Virus record (IMG/VR): IMGVR_UViG_3300020420_000023
Location: 1-47,858 of that record
Length of the DNA stretch: 47,858 bases
Strand: one strand, 5' to 3'
Source of the DNA: a virus
A model generated the notes under the pieces. The model made no database searches, was not told the origin of the DNA, and saw nothing but the letters and a program-made list of their open reading frames with translations. Position 1 is the first letter of the stretch. Every line of letters begins with the position of its first letter. Position numbers and translations under genes: made by a program. This document shows positions 46,905 through 47,858 of the stretch, in pieces.

Positions 46905-47165
46905 CTATTTGTTATTTAAATTTTGATTTTCTATAAATTCATTATAAGAAGCTATAAGATCTTCATTCCAAACTGCATCTGCAATACCTTGCACCTCTTT
47001 TGATTGATCAGAAAGATCTGTGCCTGGTGTCAACACATGGCGATGAAAAGACCTTGAAATCTCTACACCATCTTCTTTAAAGACTGTAGCTGTTCTTACC
47101 TGTATAGTTTTGTAGTCTCCTACAATTTCTATTTTATCTTCTATTATTTCTTTTGTTATTGCCAT
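46905..47165 (-). CDS. Small conserved tail-module protein (86 aa)
   Basis: Strand-rich N-terminus (KIEIVGDYKTIQVRTATVFK with EDGVEISRSFHRHVLTPG) and an acidic helical C-terminus (EVQGIADAVWNEDLIASYNE). Small proteins of this pattern recur next to fibre genes in marine phages; role unknown, perhaps fibre-assembly. AAGGAG precedes the ATG at 47165. Confidence 0.6.
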   Translation of the reverse strand: MAITKEIIEDKIEIVGDYKTIQVRTATVFKEDGVEISRSFHRHVLTPGTDLSDQSKEVQGIADAVWNEDLIASYNEFIENQNLNNK

Positions 47166-47181
47166 TTTTTTTCTCCTTATA

Positions 47182-47858
47182 TTATGAATCTGTGAAATAA
47201 GCTCCCCAGAAACTCATAAATGTATTACTATCAATTCTATTCGTACTGAAAATTGTGTCACCACCATCTAAAATTCTAGTACCAATGTCACTACCACCGT
47301 TTCTTATAAATCCAAATACAGAATCGCTATCTGATGTATTGGGTTGGTCTCCTAAAATAAAATTAATTCTATACTCTTGATAACCTCCCGTACTATGAGG
47401 GGAGTAAGGCAAACCAAATACTCTTAATTCGTAAGAATTAGTTCCTGCTACAGAACTTAGCTTACCTGACATATGTATATATACTAATCTTCCTATTTTT
47501 GTATAAGTTGCTGTTGGTCCATATTGCCATGTTTGTGTAGAAAGTGATGTAGTTCCACTTCTTAAATCTGGAGTCCATGTACCTTCTTCGTAATCATCAA
47601 GTGCGTTAGCTGCTGCTGTATCTCCATTGAAAGTTAAACCTCCACCATTTAAAATACGAAGTCTTTCAGCACCGCCAGTTCTAAAGTATAGATAATCTCC
47701 ACTATTGTTATAAATAACACCACCTTGGTCATCAGCACCTGTATCTCCCAAGACAATACCAGCAAGATTACCTGTACCTGTAGTAATTGACATAATTGAA
47801 TGGTCTGTTGTCTTTTTCAAAGATAGTTCTCTTGTTGGCGAATTATCTCCAATTCCAA
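47182..47858 (-). CDS. Tail fibre protein, C-terminal fragment (runs off right edge)
   Basis: Open from the right edge, with no start visible. In frame it reads GIGDNSPTRELSLKKTTDHS and continues for about 224 residues to the stop at 47182. It includes GDYLYFRTGGAERLRILNGG, the LTFNGDTAAANALDDYEEGT motif found in fibres of marine phages, then a WTP beta domain ending FMSFWGAYFTDS. A TTG at 47820 could be mistaken for a start, but the motif before it shows the frame continues. Probably the C-terminal part of the gene whose N-terminus lies at the left edge. Confidence 0.8.
   Translation of the reverse strand, partial: GIGDNSPTRELSLKKTTDHSIMSITTGTGNLAGIVLGDTGADDQGGVIYNNSGDYLYFRTGGAERLRILNGGGLTFNGDTAAANALDDYEEGTWTPDLRSGTTSLSTQTWQYGPTATYTKIGRLVYIHMSGKLSSVAGTNSYELRVFGLPYSPHSTGGYQEYRINFILGDQPNTSDSDSVFGFIRNGGSDIGTRILDGGDTIFSTNRIDSNTFMSFWGAYFTDS

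Noticed and set aside
46412-46936. Plus-strand open frame opposite a tail fibre
   Set aside because: Antisense to a well-supported fibre gene with a C1q-like end; composition is a shadow of that gene.
47182-47820. TTG at 47820 as start of the last fibre
   Set aside because: The in-frame sequence continues upstream with a typical fibre motif (GIGDNSPTRELSL) to the window edge, so the gene is truncated, not started there.

Overview
The window is almost all of an AT-rich, short-tailed (podovirus-type) dsDNA phage genome, probably from a marine alphaproteobacterium-infecting phage. The evidence is a portal, HK97-fold capsid and TerL set, large ejection-type internal proteins, no tape-measure gene, a 3-TM holin of the gene-transfer-agent type, a DUF1289 gene and low G+C. 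The host assignment is inference. Genes are tightly packed, often with ATGA or TAATG overlaps, and no gene-free stretch exceeds about 210 bases.

Layout: (1) 13454 down to 1, minus strand: terminase small and large subunits, portal, an overprinted small gene, scaffold, major capsid protein, a terminator, adaptor-like proteins, a BppU-like protein, a tail protein with two cupredoxin-like domains, and tail fibres. (2) 13661-19413, plus strand: small early genes, an MT-A70 adenine methyltransferase and a C5 cytosine methyltransferase. This operon carries two type-I hammerhead ribozymes (about 14454-14536 and 15153-15231). (3) 27058 down to 19410, minus strand: initiator-like protein, J-domain protein, DnaB-type helicase, then about twenty very small genes, a coiled-coil membrane protein, a DUF5675 protein and an HNH protein. 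One small plus-strand gene sits inside this block. (4) 27172-32509, plus strand: ERF annealase, YqaJ-type exonuclease, a protein with an SSB-like tail, a PD-(D/E)XK protein and a tyrosine integrase. (5) 47858 down to 32574, minus strand: tail fibres, holin, nozzle-like protein, repeat-rich fibre, assembly-chaperone-like protein and ejection proteins up to 1702 residues. The first and last genes are both truncated minus-strand fibre fragments, one with the N-terminus and one with the C-terminus. The two ends are probably neighbours in a circular or circularly permuted genome, so blocks 5 and 1 would be one late operon.

How it works together: early operons run divergently from control regions near 13.5-13.66 kb and 27.06-27.17 kb. 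The phage has an initiator, a J protein and a helicase but no DNA polymerase, so it probably uses the host polymerase. ERF plus YqaJ exonuclease supply recombination. The integrase, with its own consensus-like promoter, suggests a temperate capacity, although no repressor is recognised.

The most striking observation is the tandem hammerhead pair. Each ribozyme starts in the stop codon of one gene and ends next to the ribosome binding site of the next. Self-cleavage would cut a polycistronic mRNA at two places and release a 696-nt dicistronic RNA.
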